From NCBI GenBank assembly GCA_902806085.1, contig CADCVH010000106.1:509-64508 (forward strand): DNA of 64,000 nt, given 5' to 3'. Shown piece by piece: positions 32,023 to 41,511 of the stretch. The position numbers were made by a program, and so were the translations under genes. This DNA is from an uncultured Rubrobacteraceae bacterium. GTDB taxonomy: Bacteria > Actinomycetota > Rubrobacteria > Rubrobacterales > Rubrobacteraceae. The notes below the pieces were generated by a model. That model did not search any database, had not been told where the DNA came from, and worked only from the letters and a program-made list of their open reading frames with translations. Positions within the stretch are counted from its first letter, which is position 1. Every line of letters begins with the position of its first letter.

Positions 32023-32760
32023 ATGGAAAACACACCCACCCGCGTCGCGCTCGTGACCGGCGGATCCGGCGGCATAGGCCGCGACACTTCGGAACGCCTC
32101 GCCCGGGACGGCATGGCCGTCGCCGTACACTACGCCGGCAACCAGGCCCGGGCCGACGAGACCGTCGAGGCCATAACCTCCGCCGGTGGCAGGGCGATGG
32201 CCGTTGGCGGCGATGTCGCGGACGAGCATGCGATGGCCGAGGCCTTCGACGCCGTCGAGCGGACCTTCGGCGGGGTCGACGTCGTAGTGAATACCGCCGG
32301 CATCATGATCCTCGCTCCCCTGGCCGAATTCGATCTCGCGGACCTCGATAGCACGATCCGCACCAACATCCGCGGCACGTTCGTGGTCAACCAGCTGGCC
32401 GCCCAGCGGGTCCGGAACGGTGGTGCGATCATCAATTTCTCCTCGTCGGTCGTGCAGATCGCGCTGCCCACCTACGCGCCCTACGCCGCCTCCAAAGGCG
32501 CCGTCGAAGCGGTCAGCCTGATCCTCGCCCGCGAGCTTCGGGGCCGCGACATTACCGTCAACGCCGTCGCCCCAGGCCCCACCGCGACCCCCCTGTTCCT
32601 GGACGGCAAGGACCAGGAGACCGTAGATAACATGTCCAAGATGCCCCCGCTCGAGCGCCTCGGCACGCCGCAGGACATCGCCGAATCCGTCGCGTTCCTC
32701 GCCGGTCCCGCCCGCTGGGTCAACGGCCAGGTCGTCTACGTCAACGGCGGCATCATCTAG
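32023..32760 (+). CDS. Short-chain dehydrogenase/reductase (3-oxoacyl-ACP reductase-like)
   Basis: A 245-residue classical SDR. It has the NAD(P) motif TGGSGGIG (residues about 12-19), NTAG (about 90), the catalytic Ser in FSSSV and Tyr-Lys in YAASK, and the PGPTATPLF segment. Arrangement and length fit FabG-like oxidoreductases; the actual substrate is unknown. ATG 32023 follows GAAAGGACGG. It precedes a second SDR by 68 bp and may be under the AraC regulator upstream. Confidence 0.88.
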   Translation: MENTPTRVALVTGGSGGIGRDTSERLARDGMAVAVHYAGNQARADETVEAITSAGGRAMAVGGDVADEHAMAEAFDAVERTFGGVDVVVNTAGIMILAPLAEFDLADLDSTIRTNIRGTFVVNQLAAQRVRNGGAIINFSSSVVQIALPTYAPYAASKGAVEAVSLILARELRGRDITVNAVAPGPTATPLFLDGKDQETVDNMSKMPPLERLGTPQDIAESVAFLAGPARWVNGQVVYVNGGII

Positions 32761-32828
32761 AACGCCCGCGGCCCCAGAAGTAAGTGCAAGTAAGTGTATG
32801 GACAGAGGAAGCTAAGGAGGACAGCATT

Positions 32829-33725
32829 ATGAGCAAGGTTATCGTCATCAGCGGGGCCGGCACGGGGTTCGGCGCGCTCACCGCGCGCGCCCTCGCGGAC
32901 GCGGGCAACGCCGTTTACGCCGGCATCCGCGAGACGGCTGGCCGCAACTCGGGCCGGGTTGCCGAGGCTCAGGAGTACGCCAAAGGGCACGGCGTGGACC
33001 TGCGCACCGTAGAGCTCGACGTCTCCTCGCAGGATTCCGTCGACGCCGGCATCGCGGCGATCATCGAGGAGGCGGGTCGCCTCGACGTGGTCGTACACAA
33101 CGCCGGCCACATGGTCAACGGCCCCACCGAGGCGTTCACGCCCGAGGAGATCTCGCGCGTCTACGACACGAACGCGCTCTCCACCCAGCGCCTGAACCGC
33201 GCCGCGCTGCCCCACCTGCGAAAGCAGGGCCACGGCCTGGTCTTGTGGGTCGGGAGCACGAGCACGAGGGGCGGCACCCCGCCATACCTCGCCCCGTACT
33301 TCGCGGCCAAGGCGGCCATGGACGCCCTCGCCGTCAGCTACGCAGCCGAGCTCGCCCGGTTCGGCATCGAGACGACCATCGTCGTCCCTGGCTCGTTCAC
33401 CAGCGGTACGGACCACTTCGCCAACGCCGGCCAACCCGCCGACGAAGGGGTCGTGGCGGAGTATGAGGTGCACTACGCCGGGCTCCTCCAATCGGTTGCC
33501 CAGAAGCTCGCCGCCCTGGCGCCGGAAGATGCCAGCGCCGCCCAGGTCTCCGACGAGATCGCACGCATCGTCGCCCTGCCCGACGGGACGCGGCCCTTCC
33601 GCAGCCACGTCGACCCGGCCGACGACGGATCGGAAGAAGTGTCCGTAGTAGCCGACCGCATCCGCGCCGAGTTCCTAACCCGCATCGGCCTTCAAGACCT
33701 CCTGCACCCGGCCGCACGGAACTAA
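32829..33725 (+). CDS. Short-chain dehydrogenase/reductase
   Basis: A 298-residue SDR with GAGTGFG at the cofactor site (residues about 9-15), HNAGH, a catalytic Ser in WVGSTS and YFAAK as the Tyr-x-x-x-Lys pair. The extended C-terminus (about 50 residues beyond FabG length) resembles classical SDRs acting on larger lipophilic substrates. AAGGAGGACAGC before ATG 32829 is a strong ribosome site. It is co-oriented with the preceding SDR. Confidence 0.85.
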   Translation: MSKVIVISGAGTGFGALTARALADAGNAVYAGIRETAGRNSGRVAEAQEYAKGHGVDLRTVELDVSSQDSVDAGIAAIIEEAGRLDVVVHNAGHMVNGPTEAFTPEEISRVYDTNALSTQRLNRAALPHLRKQGHGLVLWVGSTSTRGGTPPYLAPYFAAKAAMDALAVSYAAELARFGIETTIVVPGSFTSGTDHFANAGQPADEGVVAEYEVHYAGLLQSVAQKLAALAPEDASAAQVSDEIARIVALPDGTRPFRSHVDPADDGSEEVSVVADRIRAEFLTRIGLQDLLHPAARN

Positions 33726-33816
33726 TCGATGGGGGAGAGGGGGGAGCGACGGCCTCTAGCGTTCCGTCCGCTGCCGATCATCTCCGACGCCTGGGTAGCG
33801 AGATACGGGGGTGAGA

Positions 33817-34098
33817 TCAGGCACCAAGCCGGATTATGCCGCGTTGGAGGGCGACGGTCACGGCGGCGGTTCGGTCGGCGACGCCGAGCTTGCTGAAGAC
33901 GTGGATCAGGTGCGTCTTCACGGTGACCTCGCTGAGGTGGGGGCCGCGCGCGATCTCTCTGTTGGAGGCTCCCCGGGCGACCAGCCCGAGGACCTCCGCC
34001 TCGCGGTCGCTGGGCGTGGAGCCGGCGGGCGCCTGCGCCCGCTTCATCGGGCGGTCTTCTTCGCGCGCCTCCACCCCTCCGGTCGGCGACTCGACCAC
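33817..34098 (-). CDS. LuxR/NarL-type HTH protein, probably a truncated response regulator
   Basis: The last about 65 residues form a LuxR HTH: SDREAEVLGLVARGASNREIA, LSEVTVKTHLIHVFSKLGV and DRTAAVTVALQRG. NarL-type regulators carry a 120-residue receiver domain before this; here a stop (about 34145) cuts the frame a short way upstream, so the receiver is missing. It may be a free-standing HTH or a decayed gene. The GTG start at 34098 has only a weak ribosome site. Confidence 0.6.
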   Translation of the reverse strand: MVESPTGGVEAREEDRPMKRAQAPAGSTPSDREAEVLGLVARGASNREIARGPHLSEVTVKTHLIHVFSKLGVADRTAAVTVALQRGIIRLGA

Positions 34099-34220
34099 GA
34101 GCGTGCTGCCCTCGCCGGGCTCGCTCCCGACTCCTCCGCTCTACTCTCCTGTAGCCGGAAGTATCGCGGGCGGGGGAAGCCGGGTAATCGGTCGAGGGCC
34201 TAGAGGTTTGGGGACAGCAG

Positions 34221-34260
34221 CCGGGGCCGCCACCAACCGAGCGGTTGGTGGCGGCCCCGG
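34221..34260. terminator. Strong 18-bp hairpin at the end of fbiC
   Basis: CCGGGGCCGCCACCAACC (34221-34238) pairs perfectly with 34243-34260 across GAGC. It lies 50 bp beyond the fbiC stop on that gene's downstream side. A U-tract is absent, as is common for GC-rich actinobacterial terminators. Confidence 0.65.
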
Positions 34261-34310
34261 TTCCCGAGGTTACGGTGTCGTAGACGAGGTGTCATACCGG
34301 CGGTACTCGC

Positions 34311-36671
34311 TCACCCGGCGGAGTACGACCTCTCAGGCACGCCGTAGAGGGTGTTGCGGCGGCGGGGGGTGCGGCCTACCTCCCGGATCATGGCCTCCAG
34401 GTCCGAAGGCGTCATCTCCTGGCCGTGGCTTGCCCCGGCCGCCCGGCTGATGCTCTCGTTCATGAGCGTGCCCCCGAGGTCGTTGCAGCCGGCCTGCAGG
34501 CACGCCTTGGCCCCCTCGGCCCCGAGCTTTACCCACGAAACCTGCACGTTATCTATGTGGCCGTGGAGCGCGATCCTCCCGACCGCGTGCATCTTGATCG
34601 TCTCGGCGAAGGTCGGGCCCCTGCGGGAGCGGCCCTGCAGGTAGAGCGGGGCGCCCATGTGGACGAACGGCAGCGGCACGAACTCGGTGAAGCCGCCGGT
34701 GTCCGCCTGTATGTCCCGCAGGACCATGAGGTGCCGCGCCCAGTTCACGGGCCCGTCCACGTGGCCGAACATTATGGTCGTCGTGGCGGAGAGCCCGACC
34801 GCGTGCGCCTTGCGCATCACCTGCGCCCACTGGGCGGTGTTTATCTTGTCGGGGCAGATGATCTCGCGTACCTCGTCGTCGAGCACCTCGGCGGCCGTAC
34901 CCGGCAGCGTGCCGAGCCCCGCCTCTTTTAGCTCCACCAGGAACTTCTCGACCGATATCCCTAAAGTGTGCGCGCCCTGCCACACCTCGAGCGGCGTGAA
35001 GGCGTGGACGTGCATCCCGGGCACCTCGTCCTTTACCGCGCGCAGGTAGTCGAGGTAGTTCTTGCCCGTGAAGCTGCCGTGGATGCCCCCGACCATGCAG
35101 ACCTCGGTCGCGCCCTTCTCCCACGCCTCCCGCGCCCTTCGGGCCACCTCCGTCGTGTCCAGGAGGTACGGGTCGCCTCGCAGGTTCAGGGATTTCGGTC
35201 CCTTGGAGAAGGCGCAGAAGCGGCAGCGGAAGTAGCACTGGTTCGTGTAGTTGATGTTCCTGTTGACGACGTAGGTGACCTCGTCACCGTTGACCTCGCG
35301 CCTGAGCCCGTCCGCCACCCGGCAGAGCTCCTCGAGCTCCGTCCCCCGCGCCGTGAAGAGCAGGGCTATCTCGTCCTCGCGCAGGTCCCTGGTCCCCGCC
35401 GCGGCCAACGCCCTCGCGAAGTTCGGCCGCAACTTCGACGGACGCAGCCCGCGGGCCTCGCCTAAAGCCTTGGCCGGGACGGGCTCGGTGGTGCCGGGCG
35501 CCCAGTCTTCCGTCCTCGCGAAGCCCTCGGCGTCCTGGGCGGCCCACACCCCGGGGCGCAGGCGCTCGTCCACCCACGTCCCGGCGTTGCGGGCGTAGGA
35601 GGGATGGAGGGCGAGGCGTTCGAGGAGCAGGTAGCCCTTGGCCTCCGTCGCCTCTTCCAGCTCCCGGAGGTGGGGCCAGGGACGCTCGGGGTTTACGTGG
35701 TCGGGGGTGACGGGGGAGACGCCGCCCCAGTCGTTTATGCCGGCTTCCACGTAGCGGCCGTAGGAGGGCGTGCCGTCGCCCCGCGGCCCCGCGAGGTTCG
35801 GGGGGGCCTGGACCGTGACGTCCGGGGGGAGGAGCAGTCGGGCGAGGGCGATGGTTGCCAGCATCTCGTCCTCGGTGGGTTCCGGGAAGAGGGCCATGCG
35901 GGTGCCCGGCTTGGCCCGGAAGTTCTGGACGATGCATTCTTGAATATTGCCGTGCTCGTCGTGGATCTCGCGTATCGCGAGTAGCGTGTCCACCCGCTCC
36001 TCGACGGTCTCGCCGATGCCGATCAGGATCCCGGTCGTGAACGGCACCCCGAGCTTTCCGGCCTCTCGCATGGTCTTGAGGCGCTTGGCGGGCACCTTGT
36101 CCGGCGAGGCCCAGTGGGCGAGGTTCGGGCCTAGCAGGCGGTCGGAGGCCTGCTCCAGCATGATCCCCTGCGAAACCGAGACGTGCCTGAGATCCCGCAC
36201 CTCCCCGGCCGAGAGCACCCCCGGGTTCGCGTGCGGCAACAGCCCCGTCTCCTCGAGCACCAGCCGGCAGCAGTGGGCCAGGTACTCGATGGTGGTGCCA
36301 AAGCCCATCTCCCGCAGCTCGCGCCTGGCCTCGGGGTAGCGCTTTTCGGGCTTGTCCCCGAGCGTGAAGAGCGCCTCTTTGCACCCGGCTTCGGCGCCCG
36401 CTCTCGCTATCTCCAGAACCTCCTCGGGCGTGAGGTAGGCCTTCTCGCCGGGACGGGGGCCGTGGGCGAACGTGCAGTAGCCGCAGTTGTCGCGGCAGAG
36501 CTTCGTGAGGGGGATAAAGACCTTGCGCGAGTACGTGACGCGGGGCCCGAAATGGCGGTCGCGGATCTCCGAGGCCGCCTTCATGGCAGGCTCTGGGTCG
36601 GCGTAGGCCGCCCATGCCAGCTCGTAGATCCCCTCGCGTCTCTCCCCGTCGGCCGTCGCCGCGTGCACCAA
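34311..36671 (-). CDS. fbiC: FO synthase, fused CofG-CofH radical SAM enzyme (FbiC)
   Basis: This makes 7,8-didemethyl-8-hydroxy-5-deazariboflavin (FO), the chromophore of coenzyme F420, from tyrosine and a flavin precursor. The protein has two radical SAM domains: CofG with CRDNCGYC near residue 58 and CofH with CYFRCRFC near residue 475, the order of mycobacterial FbiC. The start is set at TTG 36671 (or GTG 36668) because GAGGGGG lies about 8 nt upstream. The longer open frame to 36893 would run through the divergent promoter and operator. The product is about 786 residues. It shares its upstream region with the sulfurtransferase gene. Confidence 0.93.
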   Translation of the reverse strand: MVHAATADGERREGIYELAWAAYADPEPAMKAASEIRDRHFGPRVTYSRKVFIPLTKLCRDNCGYCTFAHGPRPGEKAYLTPEEVLEIARAGAEAGCKEALFTLGDKPEKRYPEARRELREMGFGTTIEYLAHCCRLVLEETGLLPHANPGVLSAGEVRDLRHVSVSQGIMLEQASDRLLGPNLAHWASPDKVPAKRLKTMREAGKLGVPFTTGILIGIGETVEERVDTLLAIREIHDEHGNIQECIVQNFRAKPGTRMALFPEPTEDEMLATIALARLLLPPDVTVQAPPNLAGPRGDGTPSYGRYVEAGINDWGGVSPVTPDHVNPERPWPHLRELEEATEAKGYLLLERLALHPSYARNAGTWVDERLRPGVWAAQDAEGFARTEDWAPGTTEPVPAKALGEARGLRPSKLRPNFARALAAAGTRDLREDEIALLFTARGTELEELCRVADGLRREVNGDEVTYVVNRNINYTNQCYFRCRFCAFSKGPKSLNLRGDPYLLDTTEVARRAREAWEKGATEVCMVGGIHGSFTGKNYLDYLRAVKDEVPGMHVHAFTPLEVWQGAHTLGISVEKFLVELKEAGLGTLPGTAAEVLDDEVREIICPDKINTAQWAQVMRKAHAVGLSATTTIMFGHVDGPVNWARHLMVLRDIQADTGGFTEFVPLPFVHMGAPLYLQGRSRRGPTFAETIKMHAVGRIALHGHIDNVQVSWVKLGAEGAKACLQAGCNDLGGTLMNESISRAAGASHGQEMTPSDLEAMIREVGRTPRRRNTLYGVPERSYSAG

Positions 36672-36704
36672 AGCTGCGTACCCCCTCGTCTCTTGCGGAA
36701 GGGC

Positions 36705-36710
36705 AGTATA
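36705..36710 (-). promoter_or_regulatory. -10 box of fbiC
   Basis: TATACT on the minus strand, about 34 nt before the TTG start. The -35 is poor, so an activator bound at 36748-36764 (centred near -57) could be needed. Confidence 0.45.
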
Positions 36711-36747
36711 CTCCCGATCCGCCCGACCGGAATCCCCGGGCCGAAAT

Positions 36748-36764
36748 CCGACAAAATTTGTCGG
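36748..36764. promoter_or_regulatory. Sulfur-regulon palindrome, copy 2 (fbiC / sulfurtransferase)
   Basis: CCGACAAAATTTGTCGG is a perfect dyad (8-bp arms, 1-bp centre) and matches the cysH operator at 13 of 17 bases, including both outer halves. It lies between divergent genes. For the sulfurtransferase it sits in the -35 region, where binding would block polymerase. Confidence 0.65.
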
Positions 36765-36772
36765 GGATCGGA

Positions 36773-36778
36773 TAGAAT
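36773..36778 (+). promoter_or_regulatory. -10 box of the sulfurtransferase gene
   Basis: TAGAAT, 37 bp before GTG 36816. The -35 region falls inside the palindrome 36748-36764 (CCGACA-like). Confidence 0.5.
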
Positions 36779-36815
36779 ACTCCCTCGTGGAACTAAAAAC
36801 CGAGAAGGGAGTCTC

Positions 36816-37685
36816 GTGAGCGAGCAGCAGATAGAGCAGAAGGGTTACGCCCATCCTGAGGCGCTTGTAAGCACCGACTGGGTCGCGGAGCACCTCGACG
36901 ACCTCGAGAACGTGCGCATCGTGGAGTCAGACGAGGACGTGTTGCTCTACGAGGTGGGGCACATCCCGAACGCCGTCAAGATCGACTGGGTGGAGGACCT
37001 CAACGACCCCGTCGTGCGCGACTACCTCGACCCGGAGAAGTTCGCCCGGTTGATGGGCGAGAAGGGCATAGGCCCGGACACGAAGGTCGTCTTTTACGGG
37101 GACAAGAACAACTGGTGGGCCACCTACGCCCTGTGGGTCTTCCGCCTCTTCGGCCACGACAACGTCGCCATCATGGACGGGGGACGGGTCAAGTGGGAGG
37201 CCGAGGGACGCGAGATGACCCAGGAGGTCCCCTCCGTGCCCGCGGCCGAGTACCCGACGCCCACCCGCGACGACTCGGCCATCCGGGCCTTCAAGGCCGA
37301 CGTCGAGAAGCACGTCCAGGCCAACGGGCAGATGATCGACGTGAGGAGCCCCGGCGAGTACTCGGGCGAGCTCCTTCATATGCCGGACTACCCGCAGGAG
37401 GGCGCTTTGAGGGGCGGGCACATCCCGGGGGCGGCGAACGTGCCGTGGGCGCGGGCGGCGAGGGAGGACGGCACCTTCAAGAGCGCCGACGAGCTCAAGG
37501 AGATCTACGAGGGCGAGGCGGGCCTCTCCGGGGGCGACGAGGTCGTGGCCTACTGCCGCATCGGGGAGCGTTCCAGCCACACCTGGTTCGTCCTCGAGTA
37601 CCTCCTCGGCTACGACAACGTCCGCAACTACGACGGCTCCTGGACGGAGTGGGGCAACTCCGTGGGCGCCCCCATCGAGCGGTAG
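36816..37685 (+). CDS. Thiosulfate sulfurtransferase (two-domain rhodanese)
   Basis: A 289-residue tandem rhodanese transferring sulfane sulfur. The N-terminal inactive domain has [20 protein letters not shown]; the C-terminal domain has [24 protein letters not shown] and the active-site loop [12 protein letters not shown] with Cys about 249. GTG 36816 has GAGAAGGGAG 5 nt upstream. A NifU-like gene follows 12 bp later, so the pair probably handles sulfur mobilisation. The promoter palindrome ties it to the sulfate operon. Confidence 0.9.
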   Translation: MSEQQIEQKGYAHPEALVSTDWVAEHLDDLENVRIVESDEDVLLYEVGHIPNAVKIDWVEDLNDPVVRDYLDPEKFARLMGEKGIGPDTKVVFYGDKNNWWATYALWVFRLFGHDNVAIMDGGRVKWEAEGREMTQEVPSVPAAEYPTPTRDDSAIRAFKADVEKHVQANGQMIDVRSPGEYSGELLHMPDYPQEGALRGGHIPGAANVPWARAAREDGTFKSADELKEIYEGEAGLSGGDEVVAYCRIGERSSHTWFVLEYLLGYDNVRNYDGSWTEWGNSVGAPIER

Positions 37686-37697
37686 AGACCGGAAGCG

Positions 37698-38126
37698 TTG
37701 GACCGTAAAGAACGCGTCGCCTTCCTCGTAGAACACTTCGGGAACCCCCGCCACAAGGGGGTTCTCGAAGGCGCGGACGTCCGGATGCCGGGCGGCAGCC
37801 CCGAGTGCGGCGGATCCGTCGTCGTCTACCTCAAGGGCGACGGCAACGGCGGCATAGACGGCCTCACCTGGACCGGCCAGGGCGACACCATCAGCATGGG
37901 CGCGACCTCTGTCATAGTAGAGCGCGTGCGCGACGAGGGCCTCGGCCTGCAAGAGGTTCTCGACCTCGACTACGAGCGGTTCATGGATTCGATAGGCCGG
38001 GACGTGATCGGCAGCCGCACCCGCAACGCCACACTCGGCCTCTCCACCATAAAGTCCGCCGCGCGCAAGTACCTCAAAGACCACGCGAAGGACGCGGCGA
38101 ACCGGGCCGGGGCGGGGACCGCCTGA
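37698..38126 (+). CDS. NifU/IscU-like protein lacking two scaffold cysteines
   Basis: A 142-residue protein with the IscU/NifU-N fold pattern: an N-terminal H-F-x-N-P helix, S-P-E-C-G-G-S-V-V-V-Y-L, then G-Q-G-D-T-I-S-M-G-A-T-S and a C-terminal helical end. IscU binds its Fe-S cluster with three Cys. Only the first (PEC) remains; the equivalents of the second (Y-G-C-G-S) and third (H-C-S) are Gln and Leu. So it may be a sulfur carrier or SufE/NifU-type acceptor for the adjacent rhodanese rather than a cluster scaffold. The TTG start follows GGAAGCG. Confidence 0.7.
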   Translation: MDRKERVAFLVEHFGNPRHKGVLEGADVRMPGGSPECGGSVVVYLKGDGNGGIDGLTWTGQGDTISMGATSVIVERVRDEGLGLQEVLDLDYERFMDSIGRDVIGSRTRNATLGLSTIKSAARKYLKDHAKDAANRAGAGTA

Positions 38127-38179
38127 CCCCAGCCCGGCCGCGGTGCACGAGGGTCCCTACCGGTGCCCGCGCCTTTCGC

Positions 38180-38185
38180 TAAACT
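38180..38185 (+). promoter_or_regulatory. -10-like box, possible leaderless argH promoter
   Basis: TAAACT ends 8 nt before ATG 38194, and no Shine-Dalgarno precedes that ATG. The -35 is not clear. Confidence 0.35.
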
Positions 38186-38193
38186 GCCCCATC

Positions 38194-39579
38194 ATGAGCG
38201 AGAAAAACAACGCGCCCCTGTGGGGCGGAAGGTTTGGGGCGTCGCCCGCCGGGGCCTTCGAGCGCCTGAACGCCTCGATCCCGTTCGACGTCCGCCTCGC
38301 GCCCTACGACGTACGCGGCTCCATCGCCCACGCGAAGATGCTGGGTGAACAGCAAATAATCTCCGTAGAGGAATCCGACCAACTGGTCCGCGGCCTGGAG
38401 TCGGTATTGGGGGAGGTCGAGGCGGGCGAGTTCTCGTGGACGCTCTCAGACGAGGACGTGCACACGGCCGTGGAGCGGCGGCTGCGGGAGCACGTCGGCG
38501 ACGTGGCGCTGAAGCTGCACACGGGCCGCAGCCGCAACGACCAGGTCGCCCTCGACCTGCACCTGTTCGTGCGGGAGGCGGCGGAAGGGCTGCGCGAAGG
38601 CGTTCTTGGGGCGATGCGGGCGCTCGTGGAGGTGGCGGAGGGCAACCGGGGCGTCGTGCTGCCCGGGTACACGCACTTGCAGCGGGCGCAGCCGATCCTG
38701 CTCTCCCACCACCTGCTCGCCCATTTCTGGGCCTTCCGGAGGGATCTGGTACGGCTCGGGGCCGCCAGGGAGGCGGCCAACCGCTCTCCCCTCGGGGCGG
38801 CGGCGCTCGGCGGCACGCCGCACGCCATCGATACGGATCTCACGGCCCAAGAGCTCGGGATGCGGCCCCTGCTTAACTCGCTCGACGCCGTCTCCGATAG
38901 GGACTTCGCCCTCGACCTGCTTTACGCCTGCGCCGTGCTCGGCGTTCACCTCAGCAGGATGGGGGAGGAGTGGGTGCTCTGGACGAGCGCCGAGTTCGGG
39001 TTCGCCACCCTCGACGACGCGTACTCCTCGGGCTCCTCCATCATGCCCCAGAAAAAGAACCCCGACGCCCACGAGCTGATGCGCGGCAAGGCCGGACGCC
39101 TCATCGGAGACCTCAGCGCCCTCCTCGTCACCCTGAAGGGCCTCCCGCTCGGCTACTCCAAGGATCTCCAGGAGGACAAGGAGCCGATCTTCGACGCCGT
39201 CGACGCCGTCACGCCCATGCTCGCCGTCCTCCCGGAGATGCTGCGCACGGCCCGCTTCGACGGCGACGGGATGCGCTCGGCGGCCGGGGGTTTTGCCCTT
39301 GCGACGGAACTCGCGGACTTTCTGGCCGCGCGCGGCGTGCCGTTCAGGGAGGCCCACCACGCCGTCGGGCGGCTCGTGCGGCGGTGCGAGGAACGCGCGG
39401 TGTCCCTCGAAGAGGCGCCGGACGACGAGCTCGTCGCCGCGCACCCGGCGCTCGCGCAGTTCCCCCGCCGGTTGCTCACGCCCGAAGGAAGCGTCTCAAA
39501 CAAGAAGAGCGGCGGTTCCACCTCGCCGGATTCGGTCGAAGGACAACTTCGGGAGGCCTGGCGGATCCTGGACGGCTGA
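38194..39579 (+). CDS. argH: Argininosuccinate lyase
   Basis: A 461-residue fumarase/aspartase-superfamily enzyme splitting argininosuccinate into arginine and fumarate, the last step of arginine synthesis. Signature SSIMPQKKNPDAHE (about 285) is present, with TGRSRNDQVALDL (about 110), GYTHLQRAQPILLSHH and the N-terminal LWGGRF. Length is normal. ATG 38194 lacks a ribosome site and may be the start of a leaderless mRNA. No other arg gene is adjacent, so it is isolated from the usual arginine cluster. Confidence 0.95.
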   Translation: MSEKNNAPLWGGRFGASPAGAFERLNASIPFDVRLAPYDVRGSIAHAKMLGEQQIISVEESDQLVRGLESVLGEVEAGEFSWTLSDEDVHTAVERRLREHVGDVALKLHTGRSRNDQVALDLHLFVREAAEGLREGVLGAMRALVEVAEGNRGVVLPGYTHLQRAQPILLSHHLLAHFWAFRRDLVRLGAAREAANRSPLGAAALGGTPHAIDTDLTAQELGMRPLLNSLDAVSDRDFALDLLYACAVLGVHLSRMGEEWVLWTSAEFGFATLDDAYSSGSSIMPQKKNPDAHELMRGKAGRLIGDLSALLVTLKGLPLGYSKDLQEDKEPIFDAVDAVTPMLAVLPEMLRTARFDGDGMRSAAGGFALATELADFLAARGVPFREAHHAVGRLVRRCEERAVSLEEAPDDELVAAHPALAQFPRRLLTPEGSVSNKKSGGSTSPDSVEGQLREAWRILDG

Positions 39580-39747
39580 AGACGCGCCGCGTCCCGTGAA
39601 ACATGCGGTTAATCGCGTCTTTGCGGTGCCGGGTACGCTTCCCCGCAGACAAAAGAAGGAGCAGGAGGGGGACACACGAAGGGTAGCAAGCTGTTTATGC
39701 CGTTGATCGTCGCGGCTGCGGTGTCGATCGCCGGTTCCACGTTGTAG

Positions 39748-40026
39748 GGCGCGCAACTCCGGTTCGAGCTCACGGATGTGTCGGTTGAGGCGGCTCTGAG
39801 AGAGCAGGCTCGGGAAGTAGGGGCGCAGGTGCGCGTCGGCGAAGCGCCAGAAGTCGCGCTCGCTACGAAAGCGGGGCCACTGGGCAAGGATCGCCAAGGT
39901 GAGGACTTCGGTGTCCGAGAGCAGCGTGGGGCGGCCGGGACCGCCCCGCCGCTTAGAGCAGCGGTCCGCCTTCCACCAGTCGTCCACCAACACGTAAAGG
40001 GAGTTGAGAAACGAATCCAGATCCAT
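39748..40026 (-). pseudogene. Transposase N-terminal fragment (IS982/IS4-like)
   Basis: From ATG 40026 the frame reads MDLDSFLNSLYVLVDDWWKA, GRPTLLSDTEVLTLAILAQW, RSERDFWRFADAHLRPYFP and NRHIRELEPELRALQ, the N-terminal part of an IS transposase. Homology ends near 39748 and the catalytic domain is missing. Beyond it, on the plus strand, lies a short signal-peptide-like frame (KLFMPLIVAAAVSIAGSTL, about 39690-39746) whose continuation is cut by the IS end. The IS therefore probably inserted into a secreted-protein gene and was then itself deleted. Confidence 0.6.
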
Positions 40027-40065
40027 GCGGACCGCTCCCGCCGAGCCACGGTTGCCTCGCGGCGT

Positions 40066-41118
40066 CTAGGTCTGGCCCGCGCGGTGCGTTGGACGAACTA
40101 CCCGGTGGATGGCCTCGACCACCGCTGCGGGTCGCTCGACGTGGTTGTCGTGGCTGGCCCCCTCAACGACGACCAGCCGCCCCTGCGGGGCAATCTTGGC
40201 CGCCCGGGCTTGCGTCTTCTGCCACGCCCGCTCCGCCATACGCGCTTCGCCATCCGGCAAACCGGAGAACATAGACGGGACACCGTGCGCGAGGACCTCC
40301 AGCGCCACCTTCGGGGGCGGACCGGCGGCGAGGGCTCTCCGGGTCTGCTCCGCGCCCCAAGCCAAAGCCCGCGCCTCCGCGGCCGCGGCGGAGAGGTTCT
40401 TCCCGCTCACGTAGCCGGCCGTGAAGTCGGGCCGGGTCTCCTCCGGCTGAGCCGCCACGAAGGCCGGCAGCACCGAGCCGGCGAGCCCGGAGGCTAGGCG
40501 CAGGAGGCCGAGCCGGACCACCGGCGCCAGGGAGCGGAAGCGGCGCGCGAGCGAGCCGAAGTAGCGGTCGAACAGCTCGGGATCCTCGTCCCACAGGCCC
40601 TCGTGGACGGCGTCGACGAGCACGAGCCCGGCCACCTCCCCCGGGTGGCGCGCGGCGAGAAGACGCGCCGTCAAGCCGCTCATGGAGTGGGCCACCAACA
40701 CGTAGGGGCCGGGGACACCGCCGGCTCGGAGCAGCGCGCGGAGCTCCCCGGCTAGCCGGTCGGGGCCGCGGAGTGCCGGGCCGGCGTCGCTCCAGGCGTA
40801 GCCGGCGCGGTCGTAGGCGACCACACGGGTGAACTTCGCGACCTCACGACGGACGGGTTCCCAGACCAGGGCGCTCTGGCCGATGCCGGCGTCGAGCACG
40901 ACGGTGGGGCCTTCGTCTCCCCGTTCCCCGTTACCGCGTAGCAGGTGCAGTCGGCGTCCGCCGACGTCGATGAACTCGCCCGGGGGCGGGTAACGGCGCG
41001 CGTCGCGGGCAGTGCCCAGGGCCTGGTAGACCATTCTCGCGCCGACGCCGGCGGCAAGCCCGCACGCGCCGACGCCGGCGGCCTTCGCGGCCCGCGCGGC
41101 GACCCTTGCCGCCCTCAC
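40066..41118 (-). CDS. Alpha/beta-fold hydrolase
   Basis: A 350-residue serine hydrolase. VVLDAGIGQSALVWEPV carries the oxyanion region, AHSMSG the nucleophile Ser (about 147), VLVDAVHEGL is downstream, and the His is in ASHDNHVE near the C-terminus. The N-terminus (residues 1-40) is Ala/Arg-rich with a weak hydrophobic stretch, possibly a membrane anchor. The start overlaps the end of the truncated NmrA-like frame by 4 bp. The substrate is unknown. Confidence 0.85.
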   Translation of the reverse strand: MRAARVAARAAKAAGVGACGLAAGVGARMVYQALGTARDARRYPPPGEFIDVGGRRLHLLRGNGERGDEGPTVVLDAGIGQSALVWEPVRREVAKFTRVVAYDRAGYAWSDAGPALRGPDRLAGELRALLRAGGVPGPYVLVAHSMSGLTARLLAARHPGEVAGLVLVDAVHEGLWDEDPELFDRYFGSLARRFRSLAPVVRLGLLRLASGLAGSVLPAFVAAQPEETRPDFTAGYVSGKNLSAAAAEARALAWGAEQTRRALAAGPPPKVALEVLAHGVPSMFSGLPDGEARMAERAWQKTQARAAKIAPQGRLVVVEGASHDNHVERPAAVVEAIHRVVRPTHRAGQT

Positions 41119-41510
41119 GAGACGGTCCCCCGAACGGGCCGGGTCGCCGCGCGACCTGCGGACGCGGCAACCACGCCGAAGGCCGCGGCGTGCTCGCGGG
41201 CGAACCGCCCGAAGCTCTCGGGCGCTTTGCCCCCGACGCGCTCGACCACGTCGGTGACCACGTCGAGGTACCCTGCCCGGATCGCCGCGTACAGTCCGGC
41301 GGCCACGTCCCTTTGCCAGGCCGGGACGCGTGCCGCCCGAGAAGCTATCCCGAAGGCCGCGCGCGGGACGGCGGCGTAGCGCACCCTCCTCGCGGTCGCC
41401 CGCGAGATAGCCGCGGCCAGATCAGCGTAAGAGAGGGATTCCGGGCCGGTGATCTCGTGGACGGCGCCTTCGTGGGCGGCGGCTTCGCCGGCGAGCACGG
41501 CCGCCGCCGA
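41115..41510 (-). pseudogene. NmrA-like NAD(P)-binding protein, C-terminal fragment
   Basis: The frame carries the C-terminal substrate domain of NmrA/QOR2-type SDRs: AVLAGEAAAHEGAVHEITG, SLSYADLAAAISRATARRVRY, AGYLDVVTDVVERVGGKAPESF. The Rossmann half (about 150 residues) is missing, and the frame passes straight into prophage-type sequence near 41510. The junction marks the left edge of the prophage remnant. Confidence 0.65.
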
Positions 41511-41511
41511 G

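Noticed and set aside
36672-36893. N-terminal extension of FbiC from an in-frame start at 36893
   Set aside because: It would run through the divergent promoter, the palindrome and the start of the sulfurtransferase gene, and has no homology to FbiC; a good ribosome site precedes TTG 36671.
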